Source: Vagococcus intermedius
Lineage (GTDB): Bacteria; Bacillota; Bacilli; Lactobacillales; Vagococcaceae
Reading direction: 5' to 3'
Length of the DNA stretch: 64,000 bases
Assembly (NCBI RefSeq): GCF_029144185.1
Contig: NZ_CP110232.1
Span: forward strand, 558,001-622,000
The first letter of the stretch is position 1; each line of letters begins with the position of its first letter. A model generated the notes under the pieces. It was not told where the DNA came from and did not search any database. It saw nothing but the letters and a program-made list of their open reading frames with translations. A program made the translations under genes and the position numbers. Below are positions 53,346-62,443 of this stretch, in pieces.

Positions 53346-54445
53346 TGACTATGAGAGTATTAGTATCAGGTGGTGGTACAGGGGGACATATCTACCCGGC
53401 TGTATCTTTAGTTAAACATTTAAGAGAGCAACATCCGACTGCTGAATTTTTATATGTAGGAACAGAGCGTGGCTTGGAAAGTAAAATTGTTCCCGAAGCG
53501 AATATTCCATTTAAAACGATTGAAATTCAAGGTTTTCGTCGATCATTGTCTTTAGAAAATTTTAAAACTGTTTATTTATTTCTAAAAAGTGTTCGTGATT
53601 CGAAAAAAATTATTAAAGAGTTTAAGCCAGATGTCGTATTAGGAACTGGTGGCTATGTTTCGGCAGCTGTTGTTTACAGTGCACATAAACAAGGGGTTCC
53701 AACAGTTATCCATGAACAAAATAGCGTACCTGGCGTTACAAATAAATTTTTAGCTAAGTATGTGGATAAAATTGCTATTTGTTTTCCAGAAGCAGCTGAG
53801 TATTTTCCAAGTCAAAAAGTTGAAATAACAGGAAATCCACGTGCTCAAGAAGTAGCAACTGTTGAGAAATCAGATATTTTAAAAACATATGGGTTAGATC
53901 CAGTAAAAACAACGGCTTTAATTTTTGGCGGGAGCCAAGGCGCTTTAAAATTGAGTAGTGCGATGAAAGATAGTTTGGCAGAATTAGCTTCTCGTGATTA
54001 TCAAATTCTTTTTGCAACAGGTGAGCGTTATTATGAAGAGATTGCTAATGAATTAAAAACTAATTTCTCTGATTGCCAAAATATAGCCTTACAACCTTAT
54101 ATTAGTAATATGGAAGACGTTCTGAAAAATGTCGATTTGGTAGTGAGTCGAGCAGGGGCAACAACCATTGCGGAGTTGACAGCATTAGGTTTGCCTTCTA
54201 TCTTAATCCCAAGTCCTAATGTGACAAATGATCATCAAACTAAAAATGCGATGAGTCTAGTTAATGTAGGGGCTGCTAGTTTATTAAAAGACTGTGATTT
54301 AGATGGCACTCATCTAGTAGCGGCTTTAGATAACATATTATTAGATAAGGCAAGCTTAGCTGTGATGTCAGAAGCATCACGCCAACAAGGAATACCTGAT
54401 GCTACGGATAGATTATTGACAGTAGTTTCAACCATTATGTCTTAG
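53345..54445 (+). CDS. murG: UDP-N-acetylglucosamine transferase MurG
   Basis: A 366-residue GT-B glycosyltransferase that converts lipid I to lipid II on the inner face of the membrane. The N-terminal [14 protein letters not shown] loop and the C-terminal donor site ([34 protein letters not shown]) are intact. It is coupled to murD by overlap. Confidence 0.96.
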   Translation: MTMRVLVSGGGTGGHIYPAVSLVKHLREQHPTAEFLYVGTERGLESKIVPEANIPFKTIEIQGFRRSLSLENFKTVYLFLKSVRDSKKIIKEFKPDVVLGTGGYVSAAVVYSAHKQGVPTVIHEQNSVPGVTNKFLAKYVDKIAICFPEAAEYFPSQKVEITGNPRAQEVATVEKSDILKTYGLDPVKTTALIFGGSQGALKLSSAMKDSLAELASRDYQILFATGERYYEEIANELKTNFSDCQNIALQPYISNMEDVLKNVDLVVSRAGATTIAELTALGLPSILIPSPNVTNDHQTKNAMSLVNVGAASLLKDCDLDGTHLVAALDNILLDKASLAVMSEASRQQGIPDATDRLLTVVSTIMS

Positions 54446-54460
54446 TATTAGGAGGTGGGG

Positions 54461-55756
54461 ATGAAAATGTCGCAAGATGATAATAAGAAAGACACAACCC
54501 CAAAAGATGACACAATAGAAAAGCCACTAACACCGTGGCAAAAAGAGAATAAAAAATATTTAGGTTTGTTAGATGAAAATGGTGAAAGTACAGAGGACTC
54601 AAATCAAGTCGACTCAAGTCAAGAAGATGAGCTTGATGAAACAGCAGAGAAAACCTCTTTGAAAAAAACAGCTTTTTTTACTCGAGATAAAGATGCTATC
54701 AAAGAGTTACCTAAATCGATCTCATATGCAGATAAGTTACCTCGTATGAAAGAAAATCGAAAAAAAAGACTAACCAAACGTTTGATAGCTATTCTGAGTT
54801 TTTTTGGTATTACAGCAGCAGGGATGATTTATTATGTATCACCTCTTAGTAAACTAAATAAAGTAGAAGTAGTTGGCAATGATAAAGTGTCTAATGAGCG
54901 AGTAGCTGAAGCTATTAAAGTAACTAAAGATGATCATATTTGGGCAGTTTATTCCGATAAAACACTGCCTAATTCAATCAAAAAAAATAACCCACAAATT
55001 CATCAAGCTAAGATTAAGTTAAGTGGAATTAATAATTTGAAAGTTATTGTAAAAGAATATAAAGAAGTAGCCTATCAAAGGGTAGATAATCAACTTTTTC
55101 CAGTATTAGAAAATGGCGATATCATTCAAGAAAGAGAAGTTAATCCAAATAATAGTTTTCCAATTTTGATTGACTTTAAAAAAGGAAAGAGTTTAGATAG
55201 TTTTGTCAAAAATTATCATAAGATTGATAAAAAGGTCAATGATATGATTAAAGAGATACATGCGACACCTTCAAAGAGTAATCCATATCTGATGACATTA
55301 TACATGAAAGATGGCAATGAAGTTTTAGCCTCTACAAAGGATTATTTTCAAAAGTTAAATTATTACCCACAAATTTCTGCCGAAATGGAAGAAAAAGGAG
55401 TAATTGATATGGAAGCGGGGGTTTTTTCAAGAAGTTTCGAATCAATTGAACGTGAAAAAGTTGAAAAAATAATTTCTGATAAAAGCACTGATGACACAGC
55501 TAAAACAGATGACTCACTGGCTAGTGATGACCTATCCCTAGAGGAAAGTGACACTAAAAAAGATCAAAATATGACCGAAGACAAAACAGAAATTCCCGGT
55601 GTTATTCGTAAAAAAGAACCTAAAGAAGAATCTAAGGAAGAAACTATTGAAGAAGGTGACTTACCAACAGAGGAACAAGGTGAAATTCTTCCTCCGGAGA
55701 ATAATGATGATCAGGAAATGCCTGCACCTCAGGAATGGCAACCTGAAGAATTTTAA
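54461..55756 (+). CDS. ftsQ: cell division protein FtsQ/DivIB with long charged tails
   Basis: A 431-residue bitopic divisome protein. A charged cytoplasmic N-terminus of about 105 residues precedes one membrane helix (RLIAILSFFGITAAGMIYYV). The extracellular POTRA domain starts SKLNKVEVVGNDKVSNERV, followed by the beta domain to about residue 335. The remaining 95 residues are acidic and disordered, rich in Asp, Glu, Ser and Lys and ending in QEWQPEEF. It is longer than the usual 300-380 residues because of both tails. AGGAGGTG precedes the ATG at 54461; 54467 is an alternative. Confidence 0.9.
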   Translation: MKMSQDDNKKDTTPKDDTIEKPLTPWQKENKKYLGLLDENGESTEDSNQVDSSQEDELDETAEKTSLKKTAFFTRDKDAIKELPKSISYADKLPRMKENRKKRLTKRLIAILSFFGITAAGMIYYVSPLSKLNKVEVVGNDKVSNERVAEAIKVTKDDHIWAVYSDKTLPNSIKKNNPQIHQAKIKLSGINNLKVIVKEYKEVAYQRVDNQLFPVLENGDIIQEREVNPNNSFPILIDFKKGKSLDSFVKNYHKIDKKVNDMIKEIHATPSKSNPYLMTLYMKDGNEVLASTKDYFQKLNYYPQISAEMEEKGVIDMEAGVFSRSFESIEREKVEKIISDKSTDDTAKTDDSLASDDLSLEESDTKKDQNMTEDKTEIPGVIRKKEPKEESKEETIEEGDLPTEEQGEILPPENNDDQEMPAPQEWQPEEF

Positions 55757-56009
55757 AAGTTTGTATAATAAAAGAATTAATAATGTTAAAAAAGGGGTCA
55801 TACTTGCAAAAGAGTGATAGCTTGATTAATATTAAGGACAGAATGTAAAAAATATCCAAAAAGTGAGTAATTCTAATTTATTGTTCTTTGGTAACAGGAT
55901 TTTTTATGGTAGAATTATATGAAGATGATTTATTTTTATTCAATTAATAAAATAGGATCAAATAAAAATGGATATAAACTGGAAGTAAATTTAGGAGGGA
56001 CGACCTTTC

Positions 56010-57365
56010 ATGGCAAAAACAGGTATTTATGTTGGCCTAGATATTGGGACCACATCGGTTAAAGTTGTTGTTGCAGAGTATATTGAAGGGCAACTTAATA
56101 TTATAGGTGTCGGCAATGCGAAATCAGAAGGATTAAGCAGAGGCATTATTATTGATATTGACAAAGCAGCGAATTCAATTAAACGTGCAATAAATCAAGC
56201 AGAAGAAAAATCAGGAATCAACATTCGTTCAGTAAATGTTGGTCTTCCAGCTAACTTATTAGAAGTGGCAGAGTGCGAAGGCATGATTGCAGTGAATACT
56301 GAAGCAAAAGAAATCACAGATAAAGATGTTTATAATGTTGCTGCAGCAGCGGTTGTCCGTGCTACGCCACCAGAACGTCAAGTCATATCACTTATTCCTA
56401 AAGAGTTTAAGGTTGATGGTTTTGAAGGAATTCAAGACCCTCGTGGAATGATTGGTGTTCGTTTAGACATGTCAGGTCTTGTTTATACAGGTCCCAAAAC
56501 AATTGTTCATAATATCTGTAAATGTGTGGAAAAAGCTGGTTTACAATTGGATAAATTAGTCATTACACCATTAGCGTTGTCAGAGTCTATTTTATCTGAA
56601 GGTGAAAAAGATTTTGGTACAACTGTAATAGATATGGGGGGCGGCCAAACTACTACCTCAGTGATGTTTGAAAGTGATATGCGTTTCACACATGTTGAGC
56701 AAGAAGGTGGCGAATTCATTACGAAAGACATCTCGGTTGTTTTAAATACTTCTTTAAATAATGCGGAGTTTTTCAAAGTTAATTACGGGGATGCCTATCC
56801 TGCAAATACTTCAGAAGAAGAAGAGTTTCCAGTTGAAGTAGTGGGACAAGATGAGCCGGTAAAAGTTGATGAGCGCTACTTATCAGAAATCATTGAAGCA
56901 CGTATGGAACAAATTTTTAATAAAGCTAAAAAAGCATTGGCACCAACTGATGCCTTAAATTTACCTGGTGGGATTATCTTAACAGGTGGAAATGCTAGCT
57001 TACCAGGTGTGATTGAGTTAGCTAGTGAAGTATTTGGAACGCATGTTAAATTATATGTTCCAAATCATATGGGCTTACGTAATCCAATCTTTTCTAATGC
57101 TATTAGTATTGTGGAGTATGGTTCATCATTAGATGATATTTACGAATTAGCCAATGCAGCTGTTACTGGTGAAACGATTATTTTCACAAGTCTTCCAGAA
57201 GAAGAATATAATGAAGAGAGTCAACCAATGGTACAAGAAAGTTATGTACCTGAAAAACCAGTAAAAAAACAAAAAGTTAAAGAAAAAGAAATCGAAACAG
57301 ATGAAAATAATCAAGGTAATGTCAAAAAGAAATTAAAAGGCTTCCTGGCTAATATTTTTGACTAA
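56010..57365 (+). CDS. ftsA: cell division protein FtsA
   Basis: A 451-residue actin-like protein that tethers FtsZ to the membrane. Phosphate loops are YVGLDIGTTSVKVVVAEY and VIDMGGGQTTTSVM, with the adenosine motif ILTGGNASLPGVIELA. The C-terminal amphipathic helix (VKKKLKGFLANIFD) should bind the membrane. A charged linker precedes it. AGGAGGGAC lies before the ATG. A 253-bp gap after ftsQ holds a likely promoter (TTTGGT, 17 bp, TAGAAT, ending near 55914). Confidence 0.96.
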   Translation: MAKTGIYVGLDIGTTSVKVVVAEYIEGQLNIIGVGNAKSEGLSRGIIIDIDKAANSIKRAINQAEEKSGINIRSVNVGLPANLLEVAECEGMIAVNTEAKEITDKDVYNVAAAAVVRATPPERQVISLIPKEFKVDGFEGIQDPRGMIGVRLDMSGLVYTGPKTIVHNICKCVEKAGLQLDKLVITPLALSESILSEGEKDFGTTVIDMGGGQTTTSVMFESDMRFTHVEQEGGEFITKDISVVLNTSLNNAEFFKVNYGDAYPANTSEEEEFPVEVVGQDEPVKVDERYLSEIIEARMEQIFNKAKKALAPTDALNLPGGIILTGGNASLPGVIELASEVFGTHVKLYVPNHMGLRNPIFSNAISIVEYGSSLDDIYELANAAVTGETIIFTSLPEEEYNEESQPMVQESYVPEKPVKKQKVKEKEIETDENNQGNVKKKLKGFLANIFD

Positions 57366-57387
57366 CTAAATTAGGAGGATGACTCAC

Positions 57388-58695
57388 ATGGAATTTTCAA
57401 TTGATAATAATATTGACAATGGTGCAATTATAAAAGTAATCGGTGTTGGTGGCGGCGGTGGAAATGCTGTTAACCGTATGATAGAAGGAAACGTTAAAGG
57501 TGTTGAATTTATCGTAGCTAATACGGACGTTCAAGCACTAAAAGATAGTAAAGCTGAAACAGTTATCCAATTAGGACCTAAATATACACGTGGCTTAGGT
57601 GCAGGTTCACAGCCAGAAGTTGGTAAAAAAGCAGCAGAAGAAAGTGAAACATTAATTGCAGATGCGCTAACAGGTGCCGATATGATCTTTATCACAGCTG
57701 GTATGGGAGGCGGTACTGGGACTGGTGCAGCGCCACAAGTTGCCAGAATTGCAAAAGAATTAGGGGCTTTAACAGTAGGTGTTGTGACGCGTCCATTTAG
57801 TTTTGAAGGACCAAAACGTGGTCGTTATGCAGCAGAAGGTATTGCTGAGTTAAAAGAAAATGTTGACACCCTATTAATCATTTCAAACAATCGTTTATTA
57901 GAAGTAGTTGATAAAAAGACACCTATCTTAGAAGCTTTCCGAGAAGCAGACAATGTGTTGCGTCAAGGTGTTCAAGGTATTTCTGATTTAATTACAGCAC
58001 CAGGTTATGTGAACCTAGATTTCGCTGATGTTAAAACAGTAATGGAAAATCAAGGAACAGCCCTAATGGGTATTGGAGCAGCAACTGGTGAAGACCGTGT
58101 TGTTCAAGCAACAAAACAAGCAATTGCTTCACCATTATTGGAAACATCAATTGCAGGTGCTGAACAAGTCTTGCTTAATATCACAGGTGGTTTAGATATG
58201 ACATTATTCGAAGCACAAGATGCTTCAGATATTGTAACAGGTGCTGCTGATGGTGATGTAAATATTATCTTAGGTACTTCAATTAATGAAGATATGAAAG
58301 ATGAAATTATTGTAACTGTTATTGCAACAGGAATTGATCCTTCAAAAAACGAAAAAAAAAAAGAACATAGCACACCGAGAGTAAATCATTCAACTCGTGT
58401 TCAAAGTGCTGCTCCAACACAAGTATCACAACCTAAATTAGATCCTGCTGTTGCAGTAACAAATGAACCGCAAAATTTTGGTTCTAAAATTGAAGTTGAA
58501 ACTCCAAAAAAAGATACAACAACTAGTGTTCTAGGTGATTGGGATATTCGTCGCGATCCATCAGCTGTCAATCAAACAGAAGATTTAAAGATTGAAAAAA
58601 TGGCTAAAAAAGAGTTCGATTCTGTTCCAACAGATGCTGTATCAACAGAAGATGATGAATTAAATACACCTGCATTTTTCCGTAGAAATAAATAA
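57388..58695 (+). CDS. ftsZ: cell division protein FtsZ
   Basis: A 435-residue tubulin-like GTPase that forms the division ring. [17 protein letters not shown] and the GTP signature [11 protein letters not shown] are intact, as is [12 protein letters not shown] variable linker (about residues 320-420) ends in the conserved peptide PAFFRRNK, which binds FtsA and SepF. The start was set at 57388, 9 bp after AGGAGG; the ATG at 57379 touches the RBS. Confidence 0.98.
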   Translation: MEFSIDNNIDNGAIIKVIGVGGGGGNAVNRMIEGNVKGVEFIVANTDVQALKDSKAETVIQLGPKYTRGLGAGSQPEVGKKAAEESETLIADALTGADMIFITAGMGGGTGTGAAPQVARIAKELGALTVGVVTRPFSFEGPKRGRYAAEGIAELKENVDTLLIISNNRLLEVVDKKTPILEAFREADNVLRQGVQGISDLITAPGYVNLDFADVKTVMENQGTALMGIGAATGEDRVVQATKQAIASPLLETSIAGAEQVLLNITGGLDMTLFEAQDASDIVTGAADGDVNIILGTSINEDMKDEIIVTVIATGIDPSKNEKKKEHSTPRVNHSTRVQSAAPTQVSQPKLDPAVAVTNEPQNFGSKIEVETPKKDTTTSVLGDWDIRRDPSAVNQTEDLKIEKMAKKEFDSVPTDAVSTEDDELNTPAFFRRNK

Positions 58696-58709
58696 AGTGA
58701 GGTCATTGG

Positions 58710-59381
58710 ATGTTTGAGAAGAATATAGACAAGTTAAAATTGAATATATCTCAGGCATGTAAAGCAAGTAATCGTGACATAAAAGATGTTAAAGTACTTG
58801 CTGTGACTAAGTCGGTTTCATGCGATACAGCAAAAGAATTATTACCTTTAGGTTATAATTCTTTTGCTGAAAATCGTGTGGATAGTTTTTTAGAAAAAAA
58901 AGAATATTTTAGGTCGGAAAATATAGAGTGGCATCTAATTGGAACCCTCCAAAGAAGAAAAGTTAAGAAAGTAATTAATGAAATTGATTATTTTCATGCC
59001 CTTGATAATTTTAAACTAGCTGAAGAAATACAAAAACGAGCGAATCACAGTATTAATTGTTTTGTTCAAATAAATGTTTTTGGCGAAAAAACGAAACAGG
59101 GCGTATCATTATCTCAAACAATTAATTTTATTAAATCTCTTGCGGAGTTTGATAAAATAAAAGTTGTTGGTTTAATGGCAATGGCTCCACGTGAAGCAGA
59201 TGATTTTGAAATTCAAACAGGTTTTGATGCAGTTGCAAAAAAACGTTTAGAGATTGAAAATTTGAAATTATCTTATGCACCATGCTCAGAATTAAGTATG
59301 GGAATGAGTCAAGATTATGCGTTAGCGATCAAATCTGGAGCAACATATGTTAGAATTGGTACAGCTTTTTTCAACGACTAG
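58710..59381 (+). CDS. PLP homeostasis protein YggS/YlmE
   Basis: A 223-residue single-domain TIM-barrel protein that binds pyridoxal phosphate without known catalysis. The PLP Lys is in VLAVTKSVS, with later family blocks WHLIGTLQRRK, CFVQINVFGEKTKQG and ELSMGMSQDYALAIKSGATYVRIGTA. It lies between ftsZ and sepF, as in Bacillus and streptococci. GTGAGGTC precedes the ATG. Confidence 0.93.
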   Translation: MFEKNIDKLKLNISQACKASNRDIKDVKVLAVTKSVSCDTAKELLPLGYNSFAENRVDSFLEKKEYFRSENIEWHLIGTLQRRKVKKVINEIDYFHALDNFKLAEEIQKRANHSINCFVQINVFGEKTKQGVSLSQTINFIKSLAEFDKIKVVGLMAMAPREADDFEIQTGFDAVAKKRLEIENLKLSYAPCSELSMGMSQDYALAIKSGATYVRIGTAFFND

Positions 59382-59403
59382 AAAACACGAAGGATGAGTA
59401 ATA

Positions 59404-60066
59404 ATGAATATGTTGATAGCAACTGAAAAAATACAAAAGTTTTTCGGCCTAAACGAAAGCGATGATTTTGAACCAGCAGGTAAGCCTGTTCAAAAAGTTC
59501 AAGAAAATCAGCCTGTTTCTTCTAGCCAAAAACAACAGAAAGTAGAGTCCGAGTATTCTACGAATGATAATCAGCCTAGTCAGAGAATGACTCAAGCTAA
59601 ATCTCCAAAGAAGATTTTTCAAAAAGCGGCCACAGCTGCTCAACCAAAGACACAAGCAGCGACAGCTACTCGTGAAAAAAATATTAGACTAGAAAATGAA
59701 ACACGTGAAAATACCCGCATTCCTGAAAAAATTGTAACGTTGGGTCAAAATGAACGTGTTCCTAATCAAAAGCAACCGGGAGATTCTGGTATGCAAAAAA
59801 TTTCTATTGTAGAACCACGTACTTATACAGAATCAAAAAATATTGCACAATCGCTTTTCCGAGAAGAAGCTGTTATTATTAATTTTCATTTAGTAGAAGA
59901 AGAGCAAGCCCGACGTATTATTGATTTCTTAACAGGGATTGTCTATGCGATTGACGGTGATATTCAACGTATTAGTGGAGAATTATTCATTTGTACTCCT
60001 AAAAATATGGAGATTGATAGTGCAACTGCTCAAAGTCTATTAAAAACACAATTTAGAGACTATTAG
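59404..60066 (+). CDS. sepF: cell division protein SepF
   Basis: A 220-residue FtsZ-ring organiser. An N-terminal amphipathic membrane-binding helix (MNMLIATEKIQKFFGL) is followed by a long Gln/Lys/Ala-rich linker (residues 20-130). The conserved C-terminal SepF domain begins at KISIVEPRTYTESKNIAQSL and holds VIINFHLVEEEQARRIIDFL. The linker is longer than in Bacillus SepF (about 150 residues in all). Confidence 0.93.
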   Translation: MNMLIATEKIQKFFGLNESDDFEPAGKPVQKVQENQPVSSSQKQQKVESEYSTNDNQPSQRMTQAKSPKKIFQKAATAAQPKTQAATATREKNIRLENETRENTRIPEKIVTLGQNERVPNQKQPGDSGMQKISIVEPRTYTESKNIAQSLFREEAVIINFHLVEEEQARRIIDFLTGIVYAIDGDIQRISGELFICTPKNMEIDSATAQSLLKTQFRDY

Positions 60067-60080
60067 AAGGATGTGTTGAT

Positions 60081-60347
60081 TTGTTATATACATTGGTCAA
60101 CTTTATAGCCTTTTTATCTGAATTATACTCAGGAGCATTGGTTATTTATGCATTATTATCATGGTTTCCAGGTGCTTACGACTCAGCTATTGGCCGTTTC
60201 TTAGCAAGTATTTGTGAACCTTATATTAGAATATTTGATAGACTCAATTTGAATATTGGTGGTATTGGTTTTTCAATTATGATAGCTGTAATTGTATTGA
60301 ACTTTGGAACGAGGATTTTAATTAATTTCTTAATGTTATTTGTATAA
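60081..60347 (+). CDS. YggT family membrane protein (YlmG)
   Basis: An 88-residue protein with two membrane helices (residues 3-28 and 62-87) and the family loop ALLSWFPGAYDSAIGRFLASICEPYIRIF (in parts). Relatives help nucleoid and plastid division or osmotic tolerance, but the mechanism is unclear. The start is the TTG at 60081, with AGAAGGATG upstream. It is part of the ftsZ-sepF-ylmG-ylmH-divIVA run. Confidence 0.9.
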   Translation: MLYTLVNFIAFLSELYSGALVIYALLSWFPGAYDSAIGRFLASICEPYIRIFDRLNLNIGGIGFSIMIAVIVLNFGTRILINFLMLFV

Positions 60348-60379
60348 GATAAAAGGTTAACCAGAAAGGATGTGATTCT

Positions 60380-61162
60380 ATGAATGTAAATGTTTACCAG
60401 CATTTTCGGAAAGAGGAGCATCCTTTTGTGGACATGGTAAGTGATTGGATAGCTCAAGTTGAAGGTCAATATGCTCCTTACTTAACAGATTTTTTAGACC
60501 CACGTCAAGCTTATATTTTAGAAATGCTAGCAAAAAGTAATGGCAATCTACAATTTAGTTTTTATGGTGGCTATGAGCAATCAGAGCGTAAGAGAGCGTT
60601 GATTTATCCTGATTATTATGCACTAGATTTAGATGATTTTGATATAGTCAATTATGAGATCAACTATCCTACAAAATTTTGTGATTTATCTCATGGTAAA
60701 ATTTTAGGAACCTTATTAAGTACCGGTATTAGGCGAGAATTTTTTGGTGATATTATTTCTGATGGTTTTCGTTGGCAGTTCTTTGTAAAAAAAGATATGG
60801 CCAATTTTATCGAAGCACAGTTTGATAAGATTGGAAAAGTTCCTATTAAGATAAATGAATGTTCATATACAGATATTCTTATTCCAAAAGATACCTGGGA
60901 AATTGAACATTTGACAGTAACATCTTTGCGGATTGATGTTATCATCTCTTCGGTTTTTAATATATCGAGACAACGGGCTAAGTTATTAATTGAAAGTAAC
61001 AAAGTTAAAGTTAATTGGACTGAGACTGAACGAGTTGATACGGTTCTTGCTTTGTTAGATATTATGTCGATAAGAGGTTTTGGTAGAATTCAGTTACGTG
61101 AGATTGAAGGTAAAAGTAAAAAGGACAAGTTCAAATTGGAACTTGGAGTATTAAGAAAATAA
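60380..61162 (+). CDS. ylmH: RNA-binding protein YlmH (S4 domain)
   Basis: A 260-residue protein with a C-terminal S4 RNA-binding domain (LRIDVIISSVFNISRQRAKLLIESNKVKVNW, in parts) after a family-specific N-terminal domain. In Bacillus YlmH is involved in ribosome quality control and rescue of stalled 50S subunits, which fits an RNA-binding role here. AGAAAGGATG precedes the ATG. It lies 16 bp before divIVA. Confidence 0.9.
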   Translation: MNVNVYQHFRKEEHPFVDMVSDWIAQVEGQYAPYLTDFLDPRQAYILEMLAKSNGNLQFSFYGGYEQSERKRALIYPDYYALDLDDFDIVNYEINYPTKFCDLSHGKILGTLLSTGIRREFFGDIISDGFRWQFFVKKDMANFIEAQFDKIGKVPIKINECSYTDILIPKDTWEIEHLTVTSLRIDVIISSVFNISRQRAKLLIESNKVKVNWTETERVDTVLALLDIMSIRGFGRIQLREIEGKSKKDKFKLELGVLRK

Positions 61163-61178
61163 CTAAGAGGTGAAAAGA

Positions 61179-62162
61179 ATGGGATTAAGTCCATTAGACA
61201 TTAAAAACAAATCATTTTCAACGAAAATGAGAGGGTACCATCAAGATGAAGTTGATGATTTCTTAGATCAAATTATTGAAAGCTATGAAACGGTACTAAG
61301 AGAAAATCGTGAATTAGAAAAATCATTAAAACATGCAAATGAAAAAGTTAAATATTTCAATGAACTAAAAGATGCTTTGAACCAATCAATTATTGTAGCG
61401 CAAGATACTGCTGACAAATTAAAAAATACTGCTGCTAAAGAATCAGAAGTTATATTATCAACAGCGAATTCTGAAGCTGAGCGTATTGTAAGTAAAGCTA
61501 AAGCGGAAGCTGCTTTCCAATTAGCAGAGTCAACACGCAAGTCTAATGAAATTATGGACCGTGCGACAAATACATCTGATCAATTAACAAAAGAAACAGA
61601 TGAGCTAAAACAAGAAACTCGCGAATTCCATCGCAAATTATCATTGTTACTTTCTTCTCAATTAGATATGGTTAAGAGCAAAGATTGGAGTGACTTATTA
61701 CGCTACCCTTCATCAGAAGAGCGCGTATCAAGTCAATCAGTTAGCGAAGCAGAAAAAACACAAGCGCCAGTAGCGCCAAAAGCACCAGTAGCACCAAAAG
61801 CACCAGTAGCGCCACAAGCGCCAAAAGCACCAGCAGCGCCAAAAGCACCAGCAGCACCAAAAGCACCAGCAGCGCCAAAAGCACCAGTGGCACAAAAACC
61901 TACTTTATCAACTGAACCAGTTCAGCCTTCAGGAGAAATGGTAAAAAATAGAGGGGCTAAAAAAGTATCTTTAACAGATACAAGTGTTATTTCAGAAGAT
62001 TTAATTAGAAAAACAAATGAAGCAGCAGCTGCTGCAAATAATAATCAAAACCCATTAATGGGAAAAACAACAGTTGTAACGACTGATTCAAAAGTTATGT
62101 CACCATCAGGTAAAAAAGATGGCGAAAAAACAATGAGCCGTCGTGAACGTACTAGATTATAA
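61179..62162 (+). CDS. divIVA: cell division/polarity protein DivIVA with Ala-Pro-Lys repeat linker
   Basis: A 327-residue coiled-coil scaffold that marks curved membrane at poles and septa. The N-terminal lipid-binding domain is SPLDIKNKSFSTKMRGYHQDEVDDF (in parts), followed by coiled coil to about residue 165. Residues about 195-239 are a near-perfect repeat of six-residue units (APVAPK/APAAPK, eight blocks, one cut to three residues). A Ser/Lys-rich tail ends in MSRRERTRL. The start at 61179 is preceded by AAGAGGTG. The repeat probably varies in length between strains. Confidence 0.94.
   Translation: MGLSPLDIKNKSFSTKMRGYHQDEVDDFLDQIIESYETVLRENRELEKSLKHANEKVKYFNELKDALNQSIIVAQDTADKLKNTAAKESEVILSTANSEAERIVSKAKAEAAFQLAESTRKSNEIMDRATNTSDQLTKETDELKQETREFHRKLSLLLSSQLDMVKSKDWSDLLRYPSSEERVSSQSVSEAEKTQAPVAPKAPVAPKAPVAPQAPKAPAAPKAPAAPKAPAAPKAPVAQKPTLSTEPVQPSGEMVKNRGAKKVSLTDTSVISEDLIRKTNEAAAAANNNQNPLMGKTTVVTTDSKVMSPSGKKDGEKTMSRRERTRL
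61760..61895 (+). repeat. in-frame 18-bp tandem repeat inside divIVA
   Basis: Eight blocks based on the unit GCACCAGTAGCGCCAAAA encode APVAPK or APAAPK. One block is only 9 bp (APK). It keeps the frame, as expected for a length-variable linker. Confidence 0.88.
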
Positions 62163-62169
62163 AATATGA

Positions 62170-62411
62170 AATAGAAAAGCTTATAGTTATTCTCAAAGCG
62201 AGTCAATGATAGTGAAAGATTGACAGACACTGACTATAAGAAAGATCCTTCATAGCTATTGTTTGTGAACCTTATCTAAGTTTTAGCAAACAACGTGTTA
62301 TTCTCGTTACGAATAAAGAGAGGGAAATTTAAGCTAGTCTAAATTTCTGAATCTGGGTGGTATCACGAGCACATCGTCCCTATTATAGGGGATGATGTGT
62401 TTTTTTATAGT
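62170..62411 (+). promoter_or_regulatory. T-box leader of ileS
   Basis: The antiterminator bulge TGGGTGGTATCACG (T-box signature) lies near 62355-62368. It is followed by CGTCC, which pairs in the terminator stem ACATCGTCCC/GGGGATGATGT, and a T-run. Upstream is a perfect stem III hairpin (GAAATTTA/TAAATTTC), and CTTATAGT (62180) pairs with ACTATAAG (62233) as the base of stem I. Uncharged tRNA-Ile would promote read-through. I could not assign the specifier codon with confidence. Confidence 0.88.
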
Positions 62412-62443
62412 ATGAAAGAAGTTATAAAAGGGGAGAGATAAGG

